Positions 34,219 through 41,768 of a stretch of 64,000 bases of DNA are shown in pieces. This stretch comes from Streptomyces rhizosphaerihabitans (GTDB lineage: Bacteria > Actinomycetota > Actinomycetes > Streptomycetales > Streptomycetaceae). The notes beneath the pieces are model-generated. The model searched no databases. It was not told where the DNA came from and saw only the letters and a program-made list of their open reading frames with translations. The stretch is from contig NZ_JAODTZ010000005.1 of assembly GCF_025399795.1 (NCBI RefSeq), forward strand, positions 124,001 to 188,000, written 5' to 3'. Numbering within the stretch: position 1 is the first letter of the stretch; every line of letters begins with the position of its first letter. The position numbers and the translations under genes are program-made.

Positions 34219-35187
34219 TCATCCGGCGAGCACGGCCGCCGCCAGCTCCACCCGGGCACGGATCGCCTTTTTGATCTTGACCAGAGCCGCACTGTTCTTC
34301 TCGATCGCCTGCTGCTGCAAGGCGGCGTCGACCGCATACCAGACGCCGACGACGTTGTTCTGCTTCTTGCAGTCCGCGTCGGCGCGGGCTGCCGCTTTCT
34401 CTTTCGCCGACGCGGTCCTTGTGCGCCAGGCACTGTCGCTGGTGGCCGCAAGCGGGTCGGGGTAGGAGAAGCCGCGGGCTTCCATGCACTGCGACCACTT
34501 GGCGAATACGGCTTTGACCAGGGGATGCTTCCGCGAGGACTCAAAGCTGTCGATGTTGATGTCATTGGAGAGTTCCGCGTCGCCTCCGGCTTGTGGCCCT
34601 TCGGAGAGCAGTCGCGCCCTGGCCTCACCGACACATCCGCCGACAGGGATCTTCCGGCCCTGGTAGACCTGCCCGCCGGCGGCAGTGGAGCCGGGTTTGA
34701 TGTGCGGGTCGTCAGTTCCCGTCAGTACGAGAGTCATCTCTGCGGACAGCGACGCGGACTCGACGGCCGTCGGGGCGTTCCTGCTGCCGGCCGGAGCGAA
34801 TCCGTCGACCGCCGCCTCGTCGGGGTCGGTTACGCCGTACCGGAACTGGGTGGGGGTCCTCGGCCTGAACACCGGGGTCGAGGCAGGAGACGTGTAGCGG
34901 AACCCGAACCGGGTCATGCACTGTTCGGTCAGCTTGGCCTGGGCCGCGGTCAGCTCGTCCGACTGCTTGTCGCTCAGGAGGTAGGGGGCGATCGGCAGCG
35001 ATCGGTCGGCCGCCGTGATCAGCCGCGGCACGGAGGAGACCTCCGGCATGGCGACTGCCGCGCCCTTCGGCCGGGGAGGCCCGGGAGACGACGGCGAGGA
35101 CGAGGAGCAGCCCCCGGCCATCAGCACGGCGGCCGTCGCCAGGACGACGGCGGCTTTCGGGTGGCCGGTGGTAGGGGACGAAGTCAT
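34219..35187 (-). CDS. Secreted lipoprotein of unknown function
   Basis: The 322-residue protein begins with a signal peptide (AAVVLATAAVLMAGGC) whose AGGC fits a lipobox, with the modified cysteine near residue 27. A Ser/Pro-rich linker follows. The mature part has four further cysteines (EQCMTRFGF, GGCVGEA, WSQCMEARGF, ADCKKQ), which may pair. It follows the I36-type inhibitor gene on the same strand, behind a strong hairpin. Such lipoproteins often accompany I36 genes in Streptomyces. Function unknown. Confidence 0.8.
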   Translation of the reverse strand: MTSSPTTGHPKAAVVLATAAVLMAGGCSSSSPSSPGPPRPKGAAVAMPEVSSVPRLITAADRSLPIAPYLLSDKQSDELTAAQAKLTEQCMTRFGFRYTSPASTPVFRPRTPTQFRYGVTDPDEAAVDGFAPAGSRNAPTAVESASLSAEMTLVLTGTDDPHIKPGSTAAGGQVYQGRKIPVGGCVGEARARLLSEGPQAGGDAELSNDINIDSFESSRKHPLVKAVFAKWSQCMEARGFSYPDPLAATSDSAWRTRTASAKEKAAARADADCKKQNNVVGVWYAVDAALQQQAIEKNSAALVKIKKAIRARVELAAAVLAG

Positions 35188-35250
35188 GAGCCGGTGTGTC
35201 CTCGATGCGGTGGGTGGGTACACAAGGACGGCCGAGCATGCGGCCGGGGC

Positions 35251-35296
35251 GCAGGGGATGCCCCGCCCGGTGTCTTCGGAGCGGGGCACCCCCTGC
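35251..35296 (-). terminator. Hairpin terminator or attenuator between the I36 and lipoprotein genes
   Basis: The 16-nt arms 35251-35266 and 35281-35296 are complementary except for one position, around a 14-nt loop. It lies 50 bp after the I36 stop and 64 bp before the lipoprotein start. It would end, or partly end, transcription from the I36 promoter. Confidence 0.65.
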
Positions 35297-35345
35297 GTGA
35301 GGGCTGCGGTGAACAGACCTCGGTCGGTCAGGGCGTTCCGCCGGG

Positions 35346-35762
35346 TCAGCCGAACTTTCCCGAAGCGTTCTCGTTGCGCAGCGTGGTGTTGAAGTTGCCG
35401 CCGCCGCCCGCGGCGAAGCGCTGACTCGCTCCGGTGTAGTTGATGTGGTAGTACACGGTGAAGGCGTTGTTGAAGTCCCAGTTGTCGACCGAAGCGGCAT
35501 TGTTCCGGACGCCCTGGCCCGCGCCGTCGCTGCCGTTGGCACTGGTCGTGAAGGTGTAGCCGGAGTAGTTGGGGATGTTGGGGAACTGCTTGAAGAAGGC
35601 CCCCTGGTAGTTGGGGTGGTAGTAAATGCAGGCGTAGCCGCTGGAGCAGGTCGTGTCGGCCGCGGCTGCGGGGCTGATGGTGAGGGCGGTGGCGCCGGCG
35701 GCCAGGACGGCTGCGACGGCTGCGACGGCTGCGACGGCTGCCGAGCGACGTATGTTCTTCAC
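35346..35762 (-). CDS. Peptidase inhibitor family I36 protein (secreted, crystallin-like)
   Basis: The 138-residue protein has a Sec signal peptide with four repeats of an AAV-type unit (KNIRRSAAVAAVAAVAAVLAAG, cleavage after AAAA-D near residue 36). The mature domain starts CSSGYACIYYHPNYQGAFFKQF and contains NNAASVDNWDFNNAFTVYYHINYTG, typical of the I36 / beta-gamma-crystallin fold of Streptomyces metalloproteinase inhibitor. The two early cysteines probably form a disulfide. Target protease unknown. Confidence 0.88.
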   Translation of the reverse strand: MKNIRRSAAVAAVAAVAAVLAAGATALTISPAAAADTTCSSGYACIYYHPNYQGAFFKQFPNIPNYSGYTFTTSANGSDGAGQGVRNNAASVDNWDFNNAFTVYYHINYTGASQRFAAGGGGNFNTTLRNENASGKFG

Positions 35763-35893
35763 GGTGTGTCGTATCCCTTCCGGTACGGATGCGGGCTGCC
35801 CGCCATACTCGCCAGCGTGTTCGGTTGAGGGACACCCCTTTCCACCGTGGTCTAAATGCGCAGGTGACCAGAGCCCTGGTCACGGTTCCGAGG

Positions 35894-36880
35894 TCAAGTG
35901 CCCGAGGTGTGAGCCGCGTTGACCAGGGCGGATCCGGTGGAAGTACGGGTGTGCAGGATGAGCTCGCCCTGATGCAGGGTGCTCAGAAGTCCCGCCGCGC
36001 GCAGCGCCGACAGGTGATGACTCACCGTGGCAGCGGACACACCCACCCGGCGCGCGAGTTCCCCGGACGTGGTCGCGGTCTCGGTGGCGATCAGGATGTT
36101 GGCACGGGTGCCGCCCATGAGCCGGCCCAGAGCCCGGACCGTCACCGGCGCCGCCGCCCTGTCGTACCCGGCGGGATAGACGAGGACGGGCGGCAGAGCG
36201 TGATCGGCGAGCGAGTTCGCGGGTCCCTGGCCGAAGTGCGACGGGGCCAGGAGCAGTCCTCGTCCGTTCAGATGGAGCGTCTGATCAACGAAATACCGGA
36301 CGTGCAGGACAGGAGGCGCCCACCGCATCAGCGGCCGGTAGCTGTGCAGCAACCCATGGACTCCGCCGTCGAGAAGGGCCCGGGTACGAATGGCCCGATC
36401 CGTCTCGACGCTGTTGCGGATCGCATTCCAGTGAGGGACGAGGGCGATACGCCGGTAGTCCCTCAAGAGTTTTCGCAAGTCTTCTCGGGCCGCGGAATCC
36501 GCTTCGTACAACCGCTCCAGCCAAGCGGACCCCCGACCTCGATCGAGGAGGTCGAGTTGACTGCGCAGGACGCTTTTCGGACATCCGGCCACCGACTCGA
36601 TGATCGATTCGATTCCCCCGTGCTGTCGGTTTTCCGGAGTCAGAAAATCCGGAAAATATCCCGAGGCCGGGATCATGGGCATCAGCATGAGCCGAATGCG
36701 CTGCAGCAGATCACTGCGGGCCACTTCGGCCTTGACCTGCCGATACCACGGTTCATACCGGGCCACGGCCAGCCGTCTGCGTAATCGGAAGACACTCAGC
36801 ACCAGTTCCCACATGGGATCCGGCGACGAGACCACCCTGGTTTTCAAGAGATCTTCGGTCGTAAAATGAATCCGTAGCAT
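35894..36880 (-). CDS. DUF5937-type regulator with C-terminal ArsR-like winged helix
   Basis: The 328-residue protein begins LRIHFTTEDLLKTRVV and has MWELVLSVFRLRR, the N-terminal block of DUF5937 regulators. The winged helix lies at the C-terminus: TTSGELARRVGVSAATVSHHLSALRAAGLLSTLHQGELILHTRT. The middle contains a predicted ligand-binding region with LLLAPSHFGQGPA. The ATG is near AT-rich DNA at 36880-36960. Its target is unknown; the I36/lipoprotein pair is downstream in the same direction. Confidence 0.85.
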   Translation of the reverse strand: MLRIHFTTEDLLKTRVVSSPDPMWELVLSVFRLRRRLAVARYEPWYRQVKAEVARSDLLQRIRLMLMPMIPASGYFPDFLTPENRQHGGIESIIESVAGCPKSVLRSQLDLLDRGRGSAWLERLYEADSAAREDLRKLLRDYRRIALVPHWNAIRNSVETDRAIRTRALLDGGVHGLLHSYRPLMRWAPPVLHVRYFVDQTLHLNGRGLLLAPSHFGQGPANSLADHALPPVLVYPAGYDRAAAPVTVRALGRLMGGTRANILIATETATTSGELARRVGVSAATVSHHLSALRAAGLLSTLHQGELILHTRTSTGSALVNAAHTSGT

Positions 36881-37576
36881 CCCCCACCCCCACGAGCCCC
36901 CACACCTCGTAGGTCATTGTCTATAACAGGAATGCCTGGCTCGCAAGAAACTTTCTCGGATTTCCGCGTACGCCAATCCCTCCAGCCCGACCCGTCGACT
37001 CCGGTCTCCGTCGGCCCGTATAACCATCGCCACCGGCGGGTGGCTGAATTTCTACCACCGTTTCAAACGAGCGAGTCGGCCGCTTCTTGCGGCGTATCTA
37101 CGCCTACTTGGAATGCTGTATCCATCAGAGGCGCAAACGGCCCATGCCGTTGAGACGCCATTCACCTTTCGATCACGAGCCGGCCTGGTCGATCCGGCGT
37201 CACCGTTGCCTGATCGCGCAGCCCACCGATTCGGAACGCAGCCGTCACAGGGAACGCGTTCGGCGGGACCGGTCCATGCGTTCTCCGCCGTCGGCCCGCA
37301 GCGGGCCCGGTCGGCGAGTTCCACGACCGGCTGCGCCGACAGGGCCGCGAAACGTCCGGACACGCTCGGGACCGAGAGCGGTCGCGCGCCTGAACGTGGT
37401 GGCGGCCTGAGCAAGGCCGCGGCTCGAACACGGGCGCGGTCCTGGATCCAGAGAACTCCAACGACCCTCTGTGGCAGGCGCCTTGTGCCCGAAGACGTCC
37501 GAATCGGCAACGAATCGGTCATCCCCGGTCGCGGGATGGCCACCGGTTTGATCTCCGCCATGTTTACGGCAGTAGG
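36881..37576. other. Gene-free stretch of about 700 bp
   Basis: No reading frame has convincing family features. The first 100 bp is AT-richer than the surroundings and probably holds the promoter of the DUF5937 regulator. Reading frames through 37100-37570 look like random high-GC translation. It may contain eroded sequence, but I cannot identify a source. Confidence 0.4.
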
Positions 37577-38263
37577 GTGACGCCCGTGGCACCACGACCG
37601 TTGCATGAGATCGTCGAACCGGGCTGGGCGAAAGCCCTCGACCCCGTGGCCGGACGGATCGCCGAGATGGGCGACTTCCTGCGCGCGGAGATCGCCGCGG
37701 GACGCACCTACCTACCGGCCGGGGCGAATGTCCTGCGAGCCTTCCAGCAGCCCTTCGACGAGGTGCGCGTCCTCATCGTCGGGCAGGACCCCTATCCGAC
37801 ACCGGGACACGCTGTGGGCCTGTCGTTCTCGGTGGCCCCGGAGGTACGTCCGCTGCCGCCCAGCCTCATCAACATCTTCCGCGAGCTGAACACCGACCTC
37901 GGGGCGCCCCAGCCGTCCACCGGTGACCTCACCCCCTGGACGAAACAGGGCGTGCTGTTGCTCAACAGAGCGCTCACCACGGCCCCCCGCAGCCCCGCCG
38001 CACACCGAGGCAAGGGCTGGGAGGAAGTCACCGAACAGGCGATACGGGCGCTGGCCGCCCGCGGTCGGCCGCTGGTGTCGATCCTGTGGGGCCGCGACGC
38101 CCGCAATCTGCGCCCCCTGCTCGGCGATCTCCCCTCGGTGGAGTCCTCGCACCCCTCGCCCATGTCGGCCGACCGCGGCTTCTTCGGTTCCCGCCCCTTC
38201 AGCCGCGCCAACGACCTGCTGTCCAGGCAGGGAGCGGAGCCGGTGGACTGGCGCCTGCCGTGA
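37577..38263 (+). CDS. ung: Uracil-DNA glycosylase
   Basis: The 228-residue family-1 UDG removes uracil from DNA. It has the catalytic water-activating motif [17 protein letters not shown] near residue 65, the [11 protein letters not shown] block, and the minor-groove loop [18 protein letters not shown] with the catalytic His near 194. The GTG at 37577 is the longest start; a GTG at 37586 has a better-spaced AGGG. Pro after the catalytic Tyr (YPTPG) is the variant of the second Streptomyces Ung paralogue. Its stop overlaps the next start as GTGA. Confidence 0.93.
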   Translation: MTPVAPRPLHEIVEPGWAKALDPVAGRIAEMGDFLRAEIAAGRTYLPAGANVLRAFQQPFDEVRVLIVGQDPYPTPGHAVGLSFSVAPEVRPLPPSLINIFRELNTDLGAPQPSTGDLTPWTKQGVLLLNRALTTAPRSPAAHRGKGWEEVTEQAIRALAARGRPLVSILWGRDARNLRPLLGDLPSVESSHPSPMSADRGFFGSRPFSRANDLLSRQGAEPVDWRLP

Positions 38264-39381
38264 CGTCCGGCGGTGTACGCGGCGGGCGGGCGCGCGGTCC
38301 GGGGCCGTCCGTGGCGCTGGCCGTGGACTCCGGCGGTTCGGGACTGCGCGTGGCACTCGCCGCGTACGAGGTGACGGGCGATGCCGGCTCCCCCGTACAC
38401 CAAGGGGTGGCGCCGCCGTCTTCTCCGGTCCCGCTCTGTGACCCTCTGACCTCCAAGGAGCCGGTCCGTACCGGCCCGCGCGGGATCTCGGCCGGGCACC
38501 TGCTGGATCAACTGCTGCCGATGACAAGACGGTTGATGGCCGAAGCAGGGGCCGAACGACTCGGGGCGGTCGCCATCGGCGCGGCGGGCCTCGCCACGCT
38601 CGGTGACGAACTTCGGGACGAGCTGCCGATGGCACTGGAGCGTGAACTGGGAGTACGGCGGCTCGCCCTGGCGGCCGACGCGGTGACCGCGTACACGGGC
38701 GCGCTCGGCCCGAGGGCGGGTGCCGTGATCGCGGCCGGCACCGGCATGATCGCGATCGGCACCGACCTCACGTCGTGGCGCAGGGCCGACGGGTGGGGCC
38801 ATCTGCTCGGCGACTGCGGCGGCGGGGCGTGGATCGGCCGCGCGGGCCTGGAGGCGGCCCTGCGCGCGTTCGACGGCCGCCCGGGCGGCTCGGCCGCACT
38901 GCTGGCGCGGGCGGAGGAGATGTTCGGGCCGATGGCGGGGCTGCCCGGGCTGCTCTACCCGCGCACCGACCGTCCCGCCGTACTCGCCTCCTTCGCCCCG
39001 GAAGTCGCTTCCCACGCCGGGAGCGATCCCGTGGCGGCGGACATCCTGCGGGCTGCCGCACGGCACATGGCCGAGTCGGCCGCGGCGGCCTGCCCGGTCG
39101 ACGGCGAGCCCCATCTCGCGCTCACCGGGGGCCTGTTCAAGATGGGCGCCCCGCTCCTCGACCCCCTGCGCGAGGAGTTGGCCGGGCGGCTGCCCCACGC
39201 GCGGCAGGTGCCGGCCGCGGGCGACCCGCTCGACGGCACGCTCCGGATCGCCGCCGACCTGGCGAACGGCCTGCTCACACTGCCCCCGGACGAAGGGATG
39301 TTGTACGTGGTGGCCGAAAAGCCGTATCCGGAAATCGATGGCCGAAATTCATCACAGGACCGACAAGTCCGTGATTACTGA
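38260..39381 (+). CDS. BadF/BadG/BcrA/BcrD ATPase family protein (N-acetylglucosamine kinase-like)
   Basis: The 373-residue protein has the ASKHA ATPase plan: phosphate-1 loop [16 protein letters not shown], phosphate-2 region [12 protein letters not shown] with [11 protein letters not shown] before it, [20 protein letters not shown], and the adenosine motif LTGGLFKMG near the C-terminus. This fits sugar kinases such as GlcNAc kinase. GTG 38260 overlaps the ung stop, suggesting coupled translation. A link between sugar phosphorylation and uracil excision is not obvious. Confidence 0.87.
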   Translation: MTSGGVRGGRARGPGPSVALAVDSGGSGLRVALAAYEVTGDAGSPVHQGVAPPSSPVPLCDPLTSKEPVRTGPRGISAGHLLDQLLPMTRRLMAEAGAERLGAVAIGAAGLATLGDELRDELPMALERELGVRRLALAADAVTAYTGALGPRAGAVIAAGTGMIAIGTDLTSWRRADGWGHLLGDCGGGAWIGRAGLEAALRAFDGRPGGSAALLARAEEMFGPMAGLPGLLYPRTDRPAVLASFAPEVASHAGSDPVAADILRAAARHMAESAAAACPVDGEPHLALTGGLFKMGAPLLDPLREELAGRLPHARQVPAAGDPLDGTLRIAADLANGLLTLPPDEGMLYVVAEKPYPEIDGRNSSQDRQVRDY

Positions 39382-39486
39382 TCACTTCTGATCCGTACGT
39401 AACTCATCAGACAAAAGCGGACGGATACCGCTCACCTGCACCCTCCCCGAACAGGGGAACCCGGGAAACCAGTAACATGCGGCGCC

Positions 39487-40407
39487 ATGAGCTCCCCCAC
39501 TGGGCCCGCGTCCGGCCTGCCAGTACGAATGCCGCGACCCCGCCAAGCCGGGCGGCACCGCCGTCCGGAACCCCTGGCGGCTCCCGAGGGCGCGCCCGCG
39601 CTCGTCCTCGCGGTGCCGGGCACCCCCAGCGCGGCCACGCGCAGCCTCGCCGAGGAGGTCGTGAGCATCGCGCGCTCCGAGCTCCCCGGCCTCGATGCCC
39701 GCATCGGTTACCTGGACGGGGACGACGAGTTCCCCACGCTGCAGTCCGTGCTGGCCCACGCCGCCGAGGAGCGCACCGCGCGCTTCGAGCAGGCCCGCGC
39801 CGCCGGTTCCGACGCCGCCGCGCCCGACGGCCCGGTCGGCATCGTCGTACCGCTGCTCGCCGGTCCGGACAACGCCCTGCTGCGCCGGATCCGCCAGGCG
39901 GTCATGGACAGCCGCGTCGCGGCCGAACTGACCGATGTCCTCGGTCCGCACCCGCTGCTCGCCGAGGCGCTGCACGTACGCCTGTCCGAGGCCGGTCTGG
40001 CCCGCGCCGACCGTGCCCGGCTGTTCACCGTGGCGACCGCCGCGGACGGCATCGTCCTCGCCACCGTCGGCGGCGAGGACGCCGTACAGGCGGCCGGGAT
40101 CACCGGCATGCTGCTCGCCGCGCGGCTCGCCGTGCCGGTGATGGCAGCGGCGCTCGACGAGGAAGGGTCCATCGCGGCCATCGCCGAGCAGCTGCGCGGC
40201 TCGGGTTCGCAGCAGCTCGCGCTCGCCCCGTACCTGATCGGTCCGGAGCTCGACGCGGGTCTGCTCGACGCGGCCGCCAAGGAGGCCGGCTGCAGCGCCG
40301 CCGAGGCCCTCGGCCCGTACCCGGCGATCGGCAAGCTCGCGCTGTCGCAGTACACGTCGGCGCTGGGCATCGCGCCGCCGCAGAGTCAGGGAGCCCCGGC
40401 CTTCTAG
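39487..40407 (+). CDS. Sirohydrochlorin chelatase-like (CbiX domain) protein
   Basis: The 306-residue protein has two CbiX-like halves. The first has APALVLAVPGTPSAATRSLAEEV and GYLDGDDEFPTLQSVL with GIVVPLLAG; the second has GPHPLLAEALHVRL, IVLATVGGEDAVQ and LALAPYLIGPELDAGLLDAAAKEAG. Family members insert Co or Fe into sirohydrochlorin. The first-half catalytic His of the usual AHGS block is not seen (AVPGTP instead), so chelatase activity is uncertain. The N-terminal 35 residues are basic and disordered. Confidence 0.75.
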   Translation: MSSPTGPASGLPVRMPRPRQAGRHRRPEPLAAPEGAPALVLAVPGTPSAATRSLAEEVVSIARSELPGLDARIGYLDGDDEFPTLQSVLAHAAEERTARFEQARAAGSDAAAPDGPVGIVVPLLAGPDNALLRRIRQAVMDSRVAAELTDVLGPHPLLAEALHVRLSEAGLARADRARLFTVATAADGIVLATVGGEDAVQAAGITGMLLAARLAVPVMAAALDEEGSIAAIAEQLRGSGSQQLALAPYLIGPELDAGLLDAAAKEAGCSAAEALGPYPAIGKLALSQYTSALGIAPPQSQGAPAF

Positions 40408-40456
40408 TCGGCCGGCACACCCGTACTACCCGCACTACGCGTACTACCCGCACATC

Positions 40457-40491
40457 GAAAGGGCCCGCTCCTGTCACGGAGGGGCCCTTTC
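40457..40491. terminator. Bidirectional terminator between CbiX-like and lactonase genes
   Basis: GAAAGGGCCC (40457-40466) pairs perfectly with GGGCCCTTTC (40482-40491), and CTCC (40468-40471) with GGAG (40478-40481) extends the stem. A/T-rich ends flank the stem on both strands, and the two genes converge on it. Confidence 0.9.
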
Positions 40492-40566
40492 CCATGGGCG
40501 CGAGCCGTACCCGGCCGCGCGCGGGCGCATCCGGCGCGAATCCCCGCGGCAGCCGGATCGGTCAGG

Positions 40567-41640
40567 TCAGCCGAAGACCACGCAGGACGCCGCCGGTGCC
40601 TCGACCGAGCCGGCGCGGCACGGCACGCCCGTGTCCGGGTCGATGGTGAACCAGGTCACGTCGCCGGAGCGCTCGTTGGCCGCGTACAGGAAGCGGCCCG
40701 AGGGGTCGAGGGCCAGCGCGCGGGGCCAGACGCCGCCACAGGGCACCGTGGCGACCAGCCCGAGCCCCTCGCCCACCGGGTCGGGCGTGAGCACGGAGAC
40801 GACGTCCTGGCCCCGGGTGGCGGTCCACACGAAGCGGCCGTCGGGCGAGACGACGATGCCCGAGGGGTACGCGTCGCCGTCCGGGACACCGGAGAGCACC
40901 GGTGTCTCGCCGACGGGCCGCAGCGAGCCCTCGGCGGCGTCCCAGCGGCAGACGGTGACGGTCGGGGCGAGTTCGTTGAGGACGTACGCGTGCTCGCCCC
41001 GCGGGTGGAAGACGAGATGGCGGGGCCCGGAACCGGGGCGCAGGGCGATCTCACGGTGCAGGGTGAGCGTCCCGCCGTCCAGGGCGCACACCCGGAGGGA
41101 GTCCGTGCCGAGGTCGACGCTGACCGCCCAGCGGCCGGTGGGATCGGGCTGCACCTGGTGGGCGTGCGGGCCCTGCTGCCGCTTCGTGTGCGGACCGGAA
41201 CCGGTGTGCTGGAGCACACTGGAGGCGGCGACGGCGAGTCCGCCGCCTGGCCGGATGGGCACGGCGGTGACGCTGCCGGAGCCGTAGTCGGCGGTCAGGA
41301 CGTGTCCGTCGAAGACACTGATGTGGGTGGGGCTGCTGCCGCCCGTCCGGATCGGCGGACCGGTCAGTTCCGGCTTGTCGCCGTGCACGCGGTAGGCGGC
41401 CACCGCGCCGTCCGCCGTCTCGCTGACCGCGTAGAGGACATCGTGCGCGGGCGACAGGGCGAGGTACGAGGGGTCGGGTACGCCGTCGACCGCGCTCAGG
41501 ACGGTCAGTGCGCCGCTGTCCGGATCCACGGCCGCCGTGAGGACACCGAGGCCTCCCGCCGCCGTGAACGAGCCGATGAACGCCCGCTGTTGCCGCCTGC
41601 CGCCGTCTGCCACTGCTGTCCCCTCTCGGTCCCGCGTCAT
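40567..41640 (-). CDS. Lactonase family beta-propeller protein
   Basis: The 357-residue protein has the seven-bladed propeller of the 6-phosphogluconolactonase/YbhE-like family, with repeated SPDGRFVW, DPSGRFLYAAN, HPRGEHAYVLNE and DPTGRWAVSVD blades. A GTG seven codons in (VADGGRR) is another possible start. There is no signal peptide. Whether it hydrolyses 6-phosphogluconolactone is unknown; many homologues are unassigned. It is downstream of the NOS gene but separated by a hairpin. Confidence 0.85.
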   Translation of the reverse strand: MTRDREGTAVADGGRRQQRAFIGSFTAAGGLGVLTAAVDPDSGALTVLSAVDGVPDPSYLALSPAHDVLYAVSETADGAVAAYRVHGDKPELTGPPIRTGGSSPTHISVFDGHVLTADYGSGSVTAVPIRPGGGLAVAASSVLQHTGSGPHTKRQQGPHAHQVQPDPTGRWAVSVDLGTDSLRVCALDGGTLTLHREIALRPGSGPRHLVFHPRGEHAYVLNELAPTVTVCRWDAAEGSLRPVGETPVLSGVPDGDAYPSGIVVSPDGRFVWTATRGQDVVSVLTPDPVGEGLGLVATVPCGGVWPRALALDPSGRFLYAANERSGDVTWFTIDPDTGVPCRAGSVEAPAASCVVFG

Positions 41641-41670
41641 CGGGGGCGACGGTAGCAGTCGGCGCGCCGC

Positions 41671-41718
41671 GGTCTAGACCAGAGCTGGTGCGCCGGTCGG
41701 CCCGCTGGACAGCGGGCC
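41671..41718. promoter_or_regulatory. Palindrome and hairpin between NOS and lactonase genes
   Basis: GGTCTAGACC (41671-41680) is a perfect 10-bp palindrome 31 bp upstream of the lactonase start. GGCCCGCT (41699-41706) pairs with AGCGGGCC (41711-41718) around four bases, a probable terminator for the NOS gene. A 26-bp period GGAGAGGCGGG repeat follows to about 41765. Confidence 0.55.
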
Positions 41719-41768
41719 GGAGAGGCGGGCTGGAGCAGCAGGGCGGAGAGGCGGGCTGGAGCGGCGGG

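Noticed and set aside
37021..37130. Possible insertion sequence remnant (GGWLNFYHRF-like translation)
   Set aside because: The match to IS481-type transposase ends is too short and lacks DDE residues or terminal repeats.
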